The position numbers were made by a program, and so were the translations under genes. The notes below the pieces were generated by a model that was given only the letters and a program-made list of their open reading frames with translations, was not told where the DNA came from and did not search any database. A stretch of DNA of 22,296 nucleotides. Origin: a virus. Location of the stretch: IMG/VR virus record IMGVR_UViG_3300042907_001459, positions 1 to 22,296 of that record. One strand, written 5' to 3'. Positions within the stretch are counted from its first letter, which is position 1. Each line of letters begins with the position of its first letter. Shown here one piece after another: positions 14,001 to 21,456 of this stretch.

Positions 14001-16550
14001 CTGCCCGGCTGGGTCCGGTGCGCGTCCGAGATAGTTGTTATACGCAGCTGAAACAGCCGCCTGCTGTTCCTCATCTTGTTCAGGCGTCCGCATGCCTGGC
14101 TGTCCGCCGTTTGCCAGTGCACTACGTGCGACGCGCATCGCGTCTTGAACCTGAGCGTCTTCAGGCATATTCATGCCCATGCTGCTCGTCATGTTCAAAG
14201 CCGGCGTGTGGACGCCGTTGCTCAAGTCAAGTGGTGACTTCTGCGGGTTGTAAACAGCGTTGAGCGAATTTACCTGGTCGCCGTACGCCGCGCCGCCGAA
14301 CGCTTTTTCAACGGGTTCTTCGTCCGTCGCCATAACCGCCCCTGCGCCAGCACCAACAGCACCGAGCGGTCCCGCGCCGCGAATAAGTTTCGGGATCGCG
14401 GTATATGACGTTGCAGCGGTCGGGTCTTCTTCGATTTTCTTTACTGTCTCATACGCATCAAGCGCGCGGCCGACCGGCGCGGTATACGGGTTCGCATAAA
14501 GCGGGGCCGTCTTCAACCCATAAAGCGTATTTAGAACTTTGTTGGCTGTTCCCGCGTAATCATACGGGAGTTCGCCGAGTTCCTTCTTGCCGCCCAGCAG
14601 CGGGGCGTCAACGACGACTTTGCGCTTCGGGGCTTCCGGCTCTGCGCCGCCTTCAAATTCATAGGCGTGGCGCTTCAACTGATACTCACGAATGTCAGGC
14701 TCGCTTGATAGCTTTTCTGCGGGCGGCGTGATCTTCAGGCCCCGGAAGGGCGACCAAGTCTTGCGCTCGACCGTTCCTTCTTCAGTGGTGCCGCCATCGG
14801 CATATTTTCTTGCGATTTTTAGTGCATATGAGTTGTCTGCGGGTTTACGATTCCTACCGCGTATGTTTGTTCCGCCAGCGTCTGTGCTTTCGTCGTGTCT
14901 CTTGTGGGCTTCTTCCACCCCGCCCCCTCTTGAGAACAGATGTTCTCCAAAATGTTTCATAACCAATTCCCCAGGGTTATCTTCATAAAGATGCGTCACA
15001 AGCCCCAGCTTCTCAAGTTTACGCAACACTTCTGGGTCGGTCCCTTTTGGTGCTAAAGCCCCAGCAAATTCTTCTAACTTAACCTCGCGTTGCGGTTTGC
15101 CTTCAAAATACGGAACGTAAAGTTGATCCCTTTCGTCCAAAATTTTCTGGGCTAACTCTAAATCTTTTTTGTTGGCTGTGGGAAAATATTTCTTCAAATC
15201 GCCAGCGCGGGCTGCGTCTACAATATATGCGCGTGCACTTGGTGAACCCAGTTCTTCTTTTAGCTTTGGGTCAGCATGCGCGCTTAATAACTGGTCCATA
15301 ATCGAAAGATCATCAACGGCCTTAAACCCATACATACCGGGTGTAGCGCTTATTAAATTTCGACGAGAATTAACATCCTCGATTGTTTTCAATAACGGTG
15401 CGGTGTGTGCATAAAAGCTTGTTGGGCTGTCATAATTAGCAATATTTTTATATTGTCCCGGACTATACGAAACGCCCCCCCGCGTGGGGATGCTCTTCAT
15501 ATGCTCCGTAAGGTTTTCGAGAGTTGCCGGTGTGTCCGGGCCTTTTACGCTGCTATGAAATTTTCCTTCAGATATTTTAGGAAGCGTCGGGGTATACGCA
15601 TCCGTTGAAAATATGGGGTTGTCCTCTGCAGGCGTGCCCAGATGTTTCTTACCAACTAGCGTAATATCGCCGTAGCCTCCGAACTGATTTAAATAATTTT
15701 CTGGCTTCGTGATGGCCAAGCTTGGCGTAGGTAATCCGCCCCATTCCGCGATCTGATCAATATAACTGCTTGGGAATTGGTGTAGAACGGCCAACCGCTC
15801 ATCCGTACTTAACGGAGGTGCGTTTTCTAAGGAGCGTCGTTCGAAGGGTGAAATATGCTCGGGTTTTGTAGCAAAAATATCATGCTCTTCGTAACCTTGA
15901 CGACGAGCATCTGCCACTAAATCGTCGGCCAGCCTCTGCTCCAGTTTAGCATGCTGTTCAGGGGTCAGCTCGTTAGCGGGCTTGCCAAACATCTCTCCCG
16001 AAAAATCATTTGCAAAATCTTGATAATGTGTTTTTAACGACTCTTTCATTTCGGGAGCGTATTTACTAAGGGACGCCTCCGAGTAACCTAATGGCTTCGC
16101 AAATTTTTCAGTCGCCTTCGCTACCTTCGCCATAGGCGCAGCTGCCATCGCAAGTTTCGCAGCCAACGGTGCTTTGAGGGCAGCGCCCGTAGCCGTGCCA
16201 ACAACCGGAACAGCCTGCAGAACATCGCCTACAGCACCCAGGCCCTTTAGCCCTGCAGAGAGATATTCTCGTTTCTTGATGTCTTCCATCAGAGAAGGCT
16301 CAAACCCCCCTTCAGCCGTCGGGAATTTTCCAGCAGCGGCGGCGAGGCCCGTTCCCGGAACAAGGCCCGCAGCCATCAGTCCCGCTTCCTTAGCCGTCCG
16401 CATCCCACCTTCCGGGTCATACTGAGGTGCGGAGCCCTCTAGCTCGCGGCGAAGAAATTCTTCCTGACCGGCTTCGTCGGGGACGCCACCATCGGCATAA
16501 CCGCGCGCCCGAAGCGCCAGCCGCAGAGCGTTCTTAATCGTGGCGTCCAT
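11013..16550 (-). CDS. Giant mosaic virion/polyvalent-type protein with muramidase domain (1845 aa)
   Basis: Modules in order: MDATIKNALRLALRARGYADGG start; Ala/Gly-rich hydrophobic stretch (about 45-150); a region like large phage polyvalent proteins (about 150-540: WGGLPTPSLAITKP, FGGYGDITLVGKK, NPIFSTDAYTP, YFEGKPQREVKLEEFAGAL); ALKIARKYADGG (about 570); AMRVARSALANGG (about 805); DUF4214-like units (about 825-920 and 1095-1200) flanking 30-residue Pro/Asn repeats. A muramidase domain follows (about 1445-1610; SKGEGGYDAMNNG, AVGRYQIIPDTMRSL, ETQDALGAAL, EWASLPNP), resembling lambda R-type transglycosylase. The tail is Gly-rich then His-rich and ends with VKNALRIAHKRLKGG. Likely a virion protein that opens peptidoglycan and enters the cell. 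ATG 16550 is preferred over GTG 16553 because it gives TGATG coupling to the portal stop, with AAGGA 8 bases upstream, and aligns with the next protein's start. Confidence 0.85.
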   Translation of the reverse strand: MDATIKNALRLALRARGYADGGVPDEAGQEEFLRRELEGSAPQYDPEGGMRTAKEAGLMAAGLVPGTGLAAAAGKFPTAEGGFEPSLMEDIKKREYLSAGLKGLGAVGDVLQAVPVVGTATGAALKAPLAAKLAMAAAPMAKVAKATEKFAKPLGYSEASLSKYAPEMKESLKTHYQDFANDFSGEMFGKPANELTPEQHAKLEQRLADDLVADARRQGYEEHDIFATKPEHISPFERRSLENAPPLSTDERLAVLHQFPSSYIDQIAEWGGLPTPSLAITKPENYLNQFGGYGDITLVGKKHLGTPAEDNPIFSTDAYTPTLPKISEGKFHSSVKGPDTPATLENLTEHMKSIPTRGGVSYSPGQYKNIANYDSPTSFYAHTAPLLKTIEDVNSRRNLISATPGMYGFKAVDDLSIMDQLLSAHADPKLKEELGSPSARAYIVDAARAGDLKKYFPTANKKDLELAQKILDERDQLYVPYFEGKPQREVKLEEFAGALAPKGTDPEVLRKLEKLGLVTHLYEDNPGELVMKHFGEHLFSRGGGVEEAHKRHDESTDAGGTNIRGRNRKPADNSYALKIARKYADGGTTEEGTVERKTWSPFRGLKITPPAEKLSSEPDIREYQLKRHAYEFEGGAEPEAPKRKVVVDAPLLGGKKELGELPYDYAGTANKVLNTLYGLKTAPLYANPYTAPVGRALDAYETVKKIEEDPTAATSYTAIPKLIRGAGPLGAVGAGAGAVMATDEEPVEKAFGGAAYGDQVNSLNAVYNPQKSPLDLSNGVHTPALNMTSSMGMNMPEDAQVQDAMRVARSALANGGQPGMRTPEQDEEQQAAVSAAYNNYLGRAPDPAGQAFWLGHLQSGAIGAPDLSQQFQQSTEGQVYAADLGRAFESAYGRAPREATEAMNWARAYREANPVTFSQANRFLPSSPLPNWNPNIPTSNIPTPPLNPQLTPPTQPNPLPPFNPNIPTSNIPTPPLNPALNPTQQPTTLPAFNPNIPTSNTPTPPLNPALTPTPSTPLPPLNPNVPVPDMRTPGMGDNIVVPGTTGPSAGTTTPGMNGSATTPDNRNEIPVWNPNIGRSDMATPPLAPPLEQLRSNQVTVNPQDYSSFVSSLYHSYTGRAPDFEGQNFFLNALNQGASPSEVARVFAASPEAQMNQVGSMYQYVLGRQPDADGLNYFKDQIAQGRMDLADVGQTLMQSPEYAGYMDRQFEAAKSGINEVNPYDFAATALKSIGERGPMPDGYRDPNVWGVSESNDVFPTSFASTLLNKGLGANQQIPTGYIDPNVMLSGKDNVVDKYQFAANALRNGLGENGVYKPYVDASINAMKVNDAIANFNPDDPSSFASGVFRSLTNREPTAEEQASLSMMSDPMAKGVLSPKEAASEIGKMVNAPLPPTRPSEIVSNSPAPSFMDRVKETLGAVLNAPGQIIKGAQQLFTGPNKTLSEGARTFLDFISKGEGGYDAMNNGTVGGKVINSTQDASRYVGKHLKDMTIREIMELQQGSPAKGRKLFAVGRYQIIPDTMRSLVKETGIDVNRKFDNETQDALGAALIARRPNLMNYLIGKSNNVVAAMMDGAKEWASLPNPLTGASFYGSGNKSGHSVADFRKTLEAARSGGTTAAAETESETQAPLPPPRPSDDVLIPAQDNFGGGSGYMPGGAGIAGGDSGFVPGGGGTSGAADISGAGGDFTGGGAGIHTPHIGNVVHHTTPVIHSPVHSAPIHHAPIHHTPVHTSHDFGVSFGPDLGSHAIHSPSFSDYAGSHGFGHSTVGHNSHFGHHGGHHGTHNWSYDMLIGQNPYGDLPSYKDGGAVKNALRIAHKRLKGGKINTRIDKDPDWDMKLARGGRSK
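13461..13750 (-). repeat. 90-bp tandem repeats coding 30-residue Pro/Asn units
   Basis: GTTCGACGTC or ATTCGACGTC recurs at 13551, 13641 and 13731, exactly 90 bases apart, and a diverged copy (CATGTCCGGA) sits 90 bases further at 13461. Each unit codes for NPNIPTSNIPTPPLNPxL followed by a Pro/Thr spacer and LPxF. A fifth, more distant unit (WNPNIGRSDMATPPLAPPL) lies near 13310. They form an extended linker between DUF4214-like segments. Confidence 0.8.
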
Positions 16551-18838
16551 CACACAGGTCCTTCGCCTGACTTAATAAGATCATGCGCGCGATCAGCGGC
16601 TGCCTGCTGCGCTTCCTGCTCTTTGTCGCGGTTTATATTTCGCTGCGCGTGCGCAAGGTCGAGGCCCTTAATCCTTGTCGCATTTAGCAGGCTCTTATCG
16701 TGCAATCGCTCATCAAGCGAAAGTTTGTCGCGATGAACAAGCTGCGTTTGCTGAAGCTTCAAGCCCTCAAGCTGGAGTTTCGCATTCCTATCCTGCGCGT
16801 GATTGACCGCATCCGTCTTAGCGATCTGACGCCGCGTAAGTGCGTCAATATTCTGCGAACCGATCTGCGCCATCTTCGCCTGTACCTCAGCCGCTGACGT
16901 CTGGGCCTTCACTTGCGTATCGGCCATCTTCGCCTGCGCTGTCATCAACTTCGCCTGTGCGTCCATCATACGCGTCGGATCCGGCTGATGCTGAGCCGGC
17001 GGCTGCTTGTTGAATAGGTCCTGCGCATCCTCAACACCAATCATCGAGAAAATGCGGTTGTATACTGCCTGCTGATCAAACGCCATCGGATTCTGCTGCG
17101 CAATCGTGTAGATCGCAATCGCCTTCTGAATCCTGAGCGTTTGGGACGCCGTATTGGGGTCCGCTTTCGGGACAATGAAGTTATTCTCGAGCGCCGCTTG
17201 AAGCATTGCGGCGTCGCCCTGAAAATTCGGGTTCTTGTTATTGCGCCAAAGAACGCTCGGGTCTCGCCGGAACAATTCCTTCAACAACCCGAACTCTTTG
17301 CACTGCGCCTGGTGCATTCGTTTGTGAACTGCGCCGACAACTTTCGTCGCCTGATCGATCATGGCAATCGTCGTGCCAACCGGCGCGTCATTGCGTCCCT
17401 CGCCCACAGCCGTATCCGCCGTGCCGCCCAAACGCTGAGATGTCTGCTCAACGTTCTGGATGATACTGACGAAGCCGCCGCCGACGTCTCGGTACGGAAG
17501 CGGCATAAATGCCTGGTTCAACGGAACGCCGTCTACATCCATCGGCGCGACTTGGCCCGGTCCCACGCGGATGTTAGTCGTTTGCTGTTTTCCGGTAGAT
17601 CGAGCCATAACGCCGCCCGGAAAATTAGCGAGCATACCATTGTCAAGAGCAATACGCCAAGCCGCCGTAAGAGCGCGAGAAGCATTACCCAGAATATGCA
17701 AGAGGCCAAGGTTAACACCAGGAAAAGCGGGGACAAACACGTATTCGACGAAGACTTCTTTCCGGACATATGCCTTGTCTCCTTCTTCCCACCATCGGCG
17801 GATTTCAAGGATCTGGCGGCTTTCTTTGTCCAGTGTTACTCTATACGGTAGAGGAAGCCCTGTCGTTTCGCCGTCTTCTGTGTGTTCAAAACCCTTTAGA
17901 TCAATCTCACAATAACACTCGTAGATTTCCCGGTCCGAATCTTCCATGCCCATATTCATCTTGGGCTGCATTCCGGAAATTTCGTCAAGCTTGCGGTCAA
18001 CAATGTTGAGGTCCGGCATCGCAACGCCGCCGTCAAGCGCAACGTCTCGCCACGCCCCGACCAACTGCATCTGCTTCACAACGCTCGGGCGCATCCGGGA
18101 ACGGTGCGTGATCCGGCCGCAAGCCTCGAGAGACACGGCCCCATCGCTAAGAATGATATCTTTGCGGTCAATCGTTTCTGATACCGGGCGACGTTTAAGC
18201 GGATGCCAATAGACTTTTTTGTAGGCCTCGCCGCCGTGTCCAAGCGAGAAGAACATGCGGTCAGTGTCGGGGTAGTATTCCGGCGCACCTGTCGTCAAGT
18301 AGTGGTTGAAATCCTGCTGGAGCTTCATCGCCTGTTGATCCAGTTGCAGCGTACCGTCGCCCTCGTTCGACACTTTGACCGGGCCGTCCGCCGGCAAGAG
18401 CTCGCCGCGCGCGTTCGCCTGGAAACGAAGAACCGCCTCAAGCAAGAGCGGATGCCGAATAACCGAAATACCTTCTTCGTTCGGCTCTGTGCGCGGTTCC
18501 TCGAGCTTGATTCCGAGTAGTTCGATTCCCTTTACGACGTCTTGAAGTCGCTGCTCCTGTCGCGTAATGTCGTCTGTAATCAGGCGCAAAAGGTCGTCGG
18601 AGATTCCGCCGAGTGTGCCTGAGTCAAGATACATCGCGAGGTTTGCGTCGTGGTCGCTTGACTCGTCCGGTGGGACAACGCCGAGGCCGCCAAAATTAAT
18701 CGTAACGGCGCCGTCGGGTAGATCGATTACGAGGGCGTCAGGCTTTACCTTCCCGAGATCACCGAGGTCAACGGTTTCAGAACCCGGCGGGGCCGGAGCC
18801 TGATCTTCGGGTTGTTGGATAAAGCGAAAATCGTCCAT
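16550..18838 (-). CDS. Portal protein (762 aa)
   Basis: The size and order match large portal proteins of the P22 type (P22 gp1 is 725 residues). After a disordered N-terminus come the helical wing (MYLDSGTLGGISDDLLRLITDDITRQEQRLQDVVKGIELLGI), RHPLLLEAVLRFQANARGEL, and the familiar core YYPDTDRMFFSLGHGGEAYKKVYWHPLKRRPVS with IILSDGAVSLEACGRITHR. Further on are GLGLLHILGN-like and NVEQTSQRLGGTAD segments, and a long C-terminal coiled coil (about 630-750; repeated AQAKM units) like the P22 barrel. A dodecameric ring at one capsid vertex, it is the DNA channel and docks the terminase. It follows the 75-residue gene by 11 bases and couples through TGATG to the giant gene. Confidence 0.88.
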   Translation of the reverse strand: MDDFRFIQQPEDQAPAPPGSETVDLGDLGKVKPDALVIDLPDGAVTINFGGLGVVPPDESSDHDANLAMYLDSGTLGGISDDLLRLITDDITRQEQRLQDVVKGIELLGIKLEEPRTEPNEEGISVIRHPLLLEAVLRFQANARGELLPADGPVKVSNEGDGTLQLDQQAMKLQQDFNHYLTTGAPEYYPDTDRMFFSLGHGGEAYKKVYWHPLKRRPVSETIDRKDIILSDGAVSLEACGRITHRSRMRPSVVKQMQLVGAWRDVALDGGVAMPDLNIVDRKLDEISGMQPKMNMGMEDSDREIYECYCEIDLKGFEHTEDGETTGLPLPYRVTLDKESRQILEIRRWWEEGDKAYVRKEVFVEYVFVPAFPGVNLGLLHILGNASRALTAAWRIALDNGMLANFPGGVMARSTGKQQTTNIRVGPGQVAPMDVDGVPLNQAFMPLPYRDVGGGFVSIIQNVEQTSQRLGGTADTAVGEGRNDAPVGTTIAMIDQATKVVGAVHKRMHQAQCKEFGLLKELFRRDPSVLWRNNKNPNFQGDAAMLQAALENNFIVPKADPNTASQTLRIQKAIAIYTIAQQNPMAFDQQAVYNRIFSMIGVEDAQDLFNKQPPAQHQPDPTRMMDAQAKLMTAQAKMADTQVKAQTSAAEVQAKMAQIGSQNIDALTRRQIAKTDAVNHAQDRNAKLQLEGLKLQQTQLVHRDKLSLDERLHDKSLLNATRIKGLDLAHAQRNINRDKEQEAQQAAADRAHDLIKSGEGPV

Positions 18839-18849
18839 CGTGGTTCCTG

Positions 18850-19077
18850 TCAGTGCGGCCCGTGGAATTTCTCGTTAAACAATTGTTCCGAGGCTTCATA
18901 GGCAGCGGTCAGGCTTAGATGAAGCGCGCCACCCTCAAGAACCAGTTGTTCGAGTTCATTCGACAGGGAGATTACAACTTCGGGCTCGGTAGATCTTTCC
19001 CGCAGCTCATTGAAAATAGAGCGAGTTCGGTTGCAAATGAACTCCAGCCGCGCTTCGGCTTCCGCGAGCGTTTTCAT
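18850..19077 (-). CDS. Small helical protein before the portal gene (75 aa)
   Basis: The protein, starting MKTLAEAEARLEFICNRTRSIFNELRERS, is almost entirely helical by eye, with acidic and Leu-rich heptad-like spacing and no enzyme motif. I do not recognise a family. GGAG lies 8 bases before the ATG. It is the first gene after the promoter at 19110-19138 and precedes the portal by 11 bases, so it is expressed with it. A packaging or portal-assembly accessory role is only a guess from position. Confidence 0.65.
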   Translation of the reverse strand: MKTLAEAEARLEFICNRTRSIFNELRERSTEPEVVISLSNELEQLVLEGGALHLSLTAAYEASEQLFNEKFHGPH

Positions 19078-19109
19078 GCTGGAGGCTCCGGTCGATAAAA
19101 TAACAAGAA

Positions 19110-19138
19110 AGTATAACGTAAAAATTTCAGTAGGTAAA
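19110..19138 (-). promoter_or_regulatory. Sigma70-like promoter for the portal operon
   Basis: On the minus strand TTTACC (19138-19133) and TATACT (19115-19110) are exactly 17 bases apart; the -10 matches 5 of 6 consensus bases and the -35 4 of 6. It begins directly after the CCA end of the tRNA gene and precedes the 75-residue gene start by about 30 bases. The local sequence is A+T-rich compared with both flanks, as expected for a promoter. Confidence 0.55.
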
Positions 19139-19139
19139 G

Positions 19140-19216
19140 TGGAGCCGACTATCCGATTCGAACGGATGACCTGCTGTTTACAAAACAGCTGCTGCTACCA
19201 ACTGAGCTAAGCCGGC
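19140..19216 (-). tRNA. tRNA-Thr (anticodon UGU)
   Basis: The minus strand folds as a full 77-base tRNA. The acceptor arm is GCCGGCT with AGTCGGC (one G-U pair), then U and an encoded CCA. The D-arm starts GCTC with a GG in its loop, the anticodon arm is GCTGT-TTTGTAA-ACAGC, and the T-arm is ATCCG-TTCGAAT-CGGAT. The loop places TGT at the anticodon, reading ACA (and other ACN) Thr codons. One oddity is a C-C mismatch at the last D-stem pair. It lies between the large terminase and the portal operon and is intact, so it is probably a functional phage tRNA. Confidence 0.9.
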
Positions 19217-19230
19217 GGGATTACGGCGCA

Positions 19231-19260
19231 ACCTTAGCCCGCTGCGCTGTGAAATGTCAA
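19231..19260 (-). promoter_or_regulatory. Possible promoter for the tRNA gene
   Basis: A perfect TTGACA -35 (19260-19255, minus strand) is followed after 18 bases by TAAGGT, a poor -10 by the E. coli consensus, within GGGCTAAGGT, which resembles the GCTA-type -10 of some alphaproteobacterial promoters. The tRNA 5' end is about 15 bases downstream. The terminase stop codon lies just upstream. Confidence 0.4.
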
Positions 19261-19262
19261 GG

Positions 19263-21005
19263 TTAAACCTCGTAAAGAACTCGAGAGGGGCGCTTGTGTG
19301 CCGCCTGATCTCTAATTTCGGCGGCTATCTCTTCGGGGCGGCGCAACAGGTTGCGTTCGCGGAGAAAACTGATTGCCTGTACAGAAGAGTCGACCAAATC
19401 GTCATGCGCGCCCTTCGGGAACGACTCCCACTCCGTAATCACCTGATCGGCCCAACTCTTATCGGGGGCATAAACCATTCCGCTACTGAACGTGGGCTGA
19501 ACCGAATAAGCACGCGCAACTTTATCCGCCGAACCAGGGTTTATAAGCGTGACGTCCCAAGAAGCGGTCCGATTCAAACGCTTAATTTCCTGAGCGACAC
19601 TGAGACCTGGTCCCTTCGCCTCGACAAGTAGCTTATTAACATTGTAACGATTGCAGCTGTCTATAACCCACTGGACAAGTCCCCAACTTTCCCGCTCACG
19701 CAGCTTAAATGCGTGCTCAGTTTCTCCGGGTTCTCGGAAAATGTCTGGGCCGTTTATCGGAAGTCTCTTGGCCCAGGCATACATTAGCATAACGGCTGTG
19801 ACAGTGTCCCGATCGTCTAGTACGTCTGACACGTCTCCGGTTCGACTCAGGATACGTCGCGCGCTCTGTCCGCCCTTTTGCCACACGCCCCAAATTGTGA
19901 ATCCGCTCGGGTCGTTCTCCTGCTTTGTTGTATACGCCGGATCAAGTGACGCCACGATGTAATCCATCGGCGGATACTTGTGCGCGCCCGGAATGCCTTG
20001 AGCCTGTGCCTCAGCGTCGTCATAAAGAACCCACCAATCGCGTTTTACAATTCCACCGCCACGCGGGCTCGGGGACTGTTGGAATTGGCCCGCATAACCG
20101 TAAGGCCCCAGTACCTGCTTGTCCCTCTCGACGACTTCTCTTGGGAATCGCCCCGGAAAGAGCAGTTCCCCTTCTTCTTTTCGCGGGTCTACAAAGCCTA
20201 TTTCTGTTTCACAGCGACGATTTGGATCAAACTCTTGCGGCAGCATCAAATGACAATATGGCAACCCTTCGTCAAGAATGACGCCGCTTACGTCTTTTTC
20301 ATGAAGCCGCTGCATGATAACAATAATAGACGACTTCTCCGGGTTATTGAGACGCGTGGGTAACGCTTCTCTAAATGTCGTAATCGTAGACTCTCGTTGC
20401 GCATCTGAAATCGCACTATCAACTGAGTGCGGATCGTCTAAGATAATTATGTCGCCTCTAGAACCCGTCATGCTTTCAAACGCAACCGCTTCCCGGAAGC
20501 CTGTCGCTGTATTTTCGAATTTGGTTTTAGCCGACTGGTCTGAAGTTATTTTTACAGTGTCACCCCAACGCTGCTTGTACCAATCGGAAGTAACAAGACG
20601 TCGCATTTTTAAAGAATCACGAATCGCGAGATTCTGATTGTGCGCAGTGCAAAGGAATCTTGTCGCTGGCTTCCCTCTCGGTCCCCAAATCCAAGCTGGG
20701 AAAAATACTGACGTCAAAAGACTCTTCATCATTCCTGGGGGAATGTTAATAAGGAGTCGGTTTATATCGCCGTCCTCGATTGCATGGAGGTGCATTGCGA
20801 CAGCTTTAATATGCCACCCGTCAACATACGGGTTGCTTGGCTCAACCACATGCCACGCTTCTTTAATAAAATGGGTTAGTGACGCAGCACATCTACGTTT
20901 ACTTTTCCGAAGATCAAGCTCGACCTTGGCTTTCGCGCGGCTGATCAACTCCTCTCGCGGAAGCTTTAATAATTCTCTAACGTCTAAATCAAAATGGACG
21001 CTCAC
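19263..21005 (-). CDS. terL: Terminase large subunit (580 aa)
   Basis: The packaging motor and headful/end nuclease. The ATPase domain shows the variant Walker A IPPGMMKS (88-95), an adenine-side CTAHNQNLA segment, Walker B DIIILDDP (185-192) and IIVIMQRLHEKD as coupling motif. The nuclease domain has the RNase H-fold acid set: D355 in ASLDPAY, E462 in LLVEAKGPG, and D535/D536 in AHDDLVDS. The length is usual. The lack of a classical GKS/T P-loop is normal for the PPGxxKS terminase family. The start is GTG at 21005, overlapping the small-subunit stop by 4 bases (GTGA), with GGAGG about 10 bases upstream. It acts with the small subunit upstream and the portal downstream. Confidence 0.95.
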   Translation of the reverse strand: MSVHFDLDVRELLKLPREELISRAKAKVELDLRKSKRRCAASLTHFIKEAWHVVEPSNPYVDGWHIKAVAMHLHAIEDGDINRLLINIPPGMMKSLLTSVFFPAWIWGPRGKPATRFLCTAHNQNLAIRDSLKMRRLVTSDWYKQRWGDTVKITSDQSAKTKFENTATGFREAVAFESMTGSRGDIIILDDPHSVDSAISDAQRESTITTFREALPTRLNNPEKSSIIVIMQRLHEKDVSGVILDEGLPYCHLMLPQEFDPNRRCETEIGFVDPRKEEGELLFPGRFPREVVERDKQVLGPYGYAGQFQQSPSPRGGGIVKRDWWVLYDDAEAQAQGIPGAHKYPPMDYIVASLDPAYTTKQENDPSGFTIWGVWQKGGQSARRILSRTGDVSDVLDDRDTVTAVMLMYAWAKRLPINGPDIFREPGETEHAFKLRERESWGLVQWVIDSCNRYNVNKLLVEAKGPGLSVAQEIKRLNRTASWDVTLINPGSADKVARAYSVQPTFSSGMVYAPDKSWADQVITEWESFPKGAHDDLVDSSVQAISFLRERNLLRRPEEIAAEIRDQAAHKRPSRVLYEV

Positions 21006-21391
21006 TCCTCGTCATCCTCCAATAATTCGTCCGCATAACTCTCGTCGCTCTCCGCCTCCTCGATAATCTTTAAAACCTCGCCCTCAATAACGTTACCAGT
21101 GATAAGCTTCACCAACTCAATGTCACTCATTTTATCGTAAGCCGTAACTGTAGCGTTTACCTCAATCTGCGCCTTGCCCCAGCCTCTGTCCAAAATAGAA
21201 TTCGCCGCCGCCACTCGTGCAGCAGGCGGTGAACTCTTTGAATTCAATACGTCGATTAGCGCATTAACCGCATCAAGTGTGTGACTTCTGCACAAGTCAC
21301 GGATATCTTTGGCTATTCGACGCTTTTCAATCGTCTCAGGTTTCTGAGGCAAACCAGTGGGGTTCCCCGATTGTCCCTTCTTGAATACCAC
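21002..21391 (-). CDS. Probable small terminase subunit / DUF5681-like protein (129 aa)
   Basis: The chain starts MVFKKGQSGNPTGLPQKPETIEKRR, the signature of DUF5681-type proteins that often sit directly before large terminase genes. A helical part follows (SHTLDAVNALIDVLNSKSSPPAARVAAANSILDRGWGKA), and it ends in a very acidic tail (about 110-129). The GTG at 21391 is chosen because GGAGG lies 6 bases upstream and the protein then begins with the conserved VFKKGQSGNP; an ATG further upstream (21424) would place the SD inside the gene. It presumably recognises phage DNA and hands it to the large subunit. The assignment as small terminase is inferred from position and the helical ARVAAANSILDRG pattern. 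Confidence 0.75.
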   Translation of the reverse strand: MVFKKGQSGNPTGLPQKPETIEKRRIAKDIRDLCRSHTLDAVNALIDVLNSKSSPPAARVAAANSILDRGWGKAQIEVNATVTAYDKMSDIELVKLITGNVIEGEVLKIIEEAESDESYADELLEDDEE

Positions 21392-21456
21392 AAATTGCCT
21401 CCAAATTGCTGAGCAATAGTCCACTTTGCTTCAGTCTAACCTTATATTAACGTTCG

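Noticed and set aside
17141-17851. Plus-strand frame (236 codons) inside the portal gene
   Set aside because: The portal protein on the minus strand has clear family motifs over this entire stretch, and the plus-strand translation has none.
19140-19216. tRNA as a prophage attachment site
   Set aside because: The tRNA is complete, lies between core phage genes, and no integrase or duplicated tRNA end is visible in the window.
21391-21424. Upstream ATG (21424) as the start of the small terminase
   Set aside because: It would put the GGAGG SD inside the gene; the GTG at 21391 gives normal spacing and the conserved VFKKGQSGNP start.
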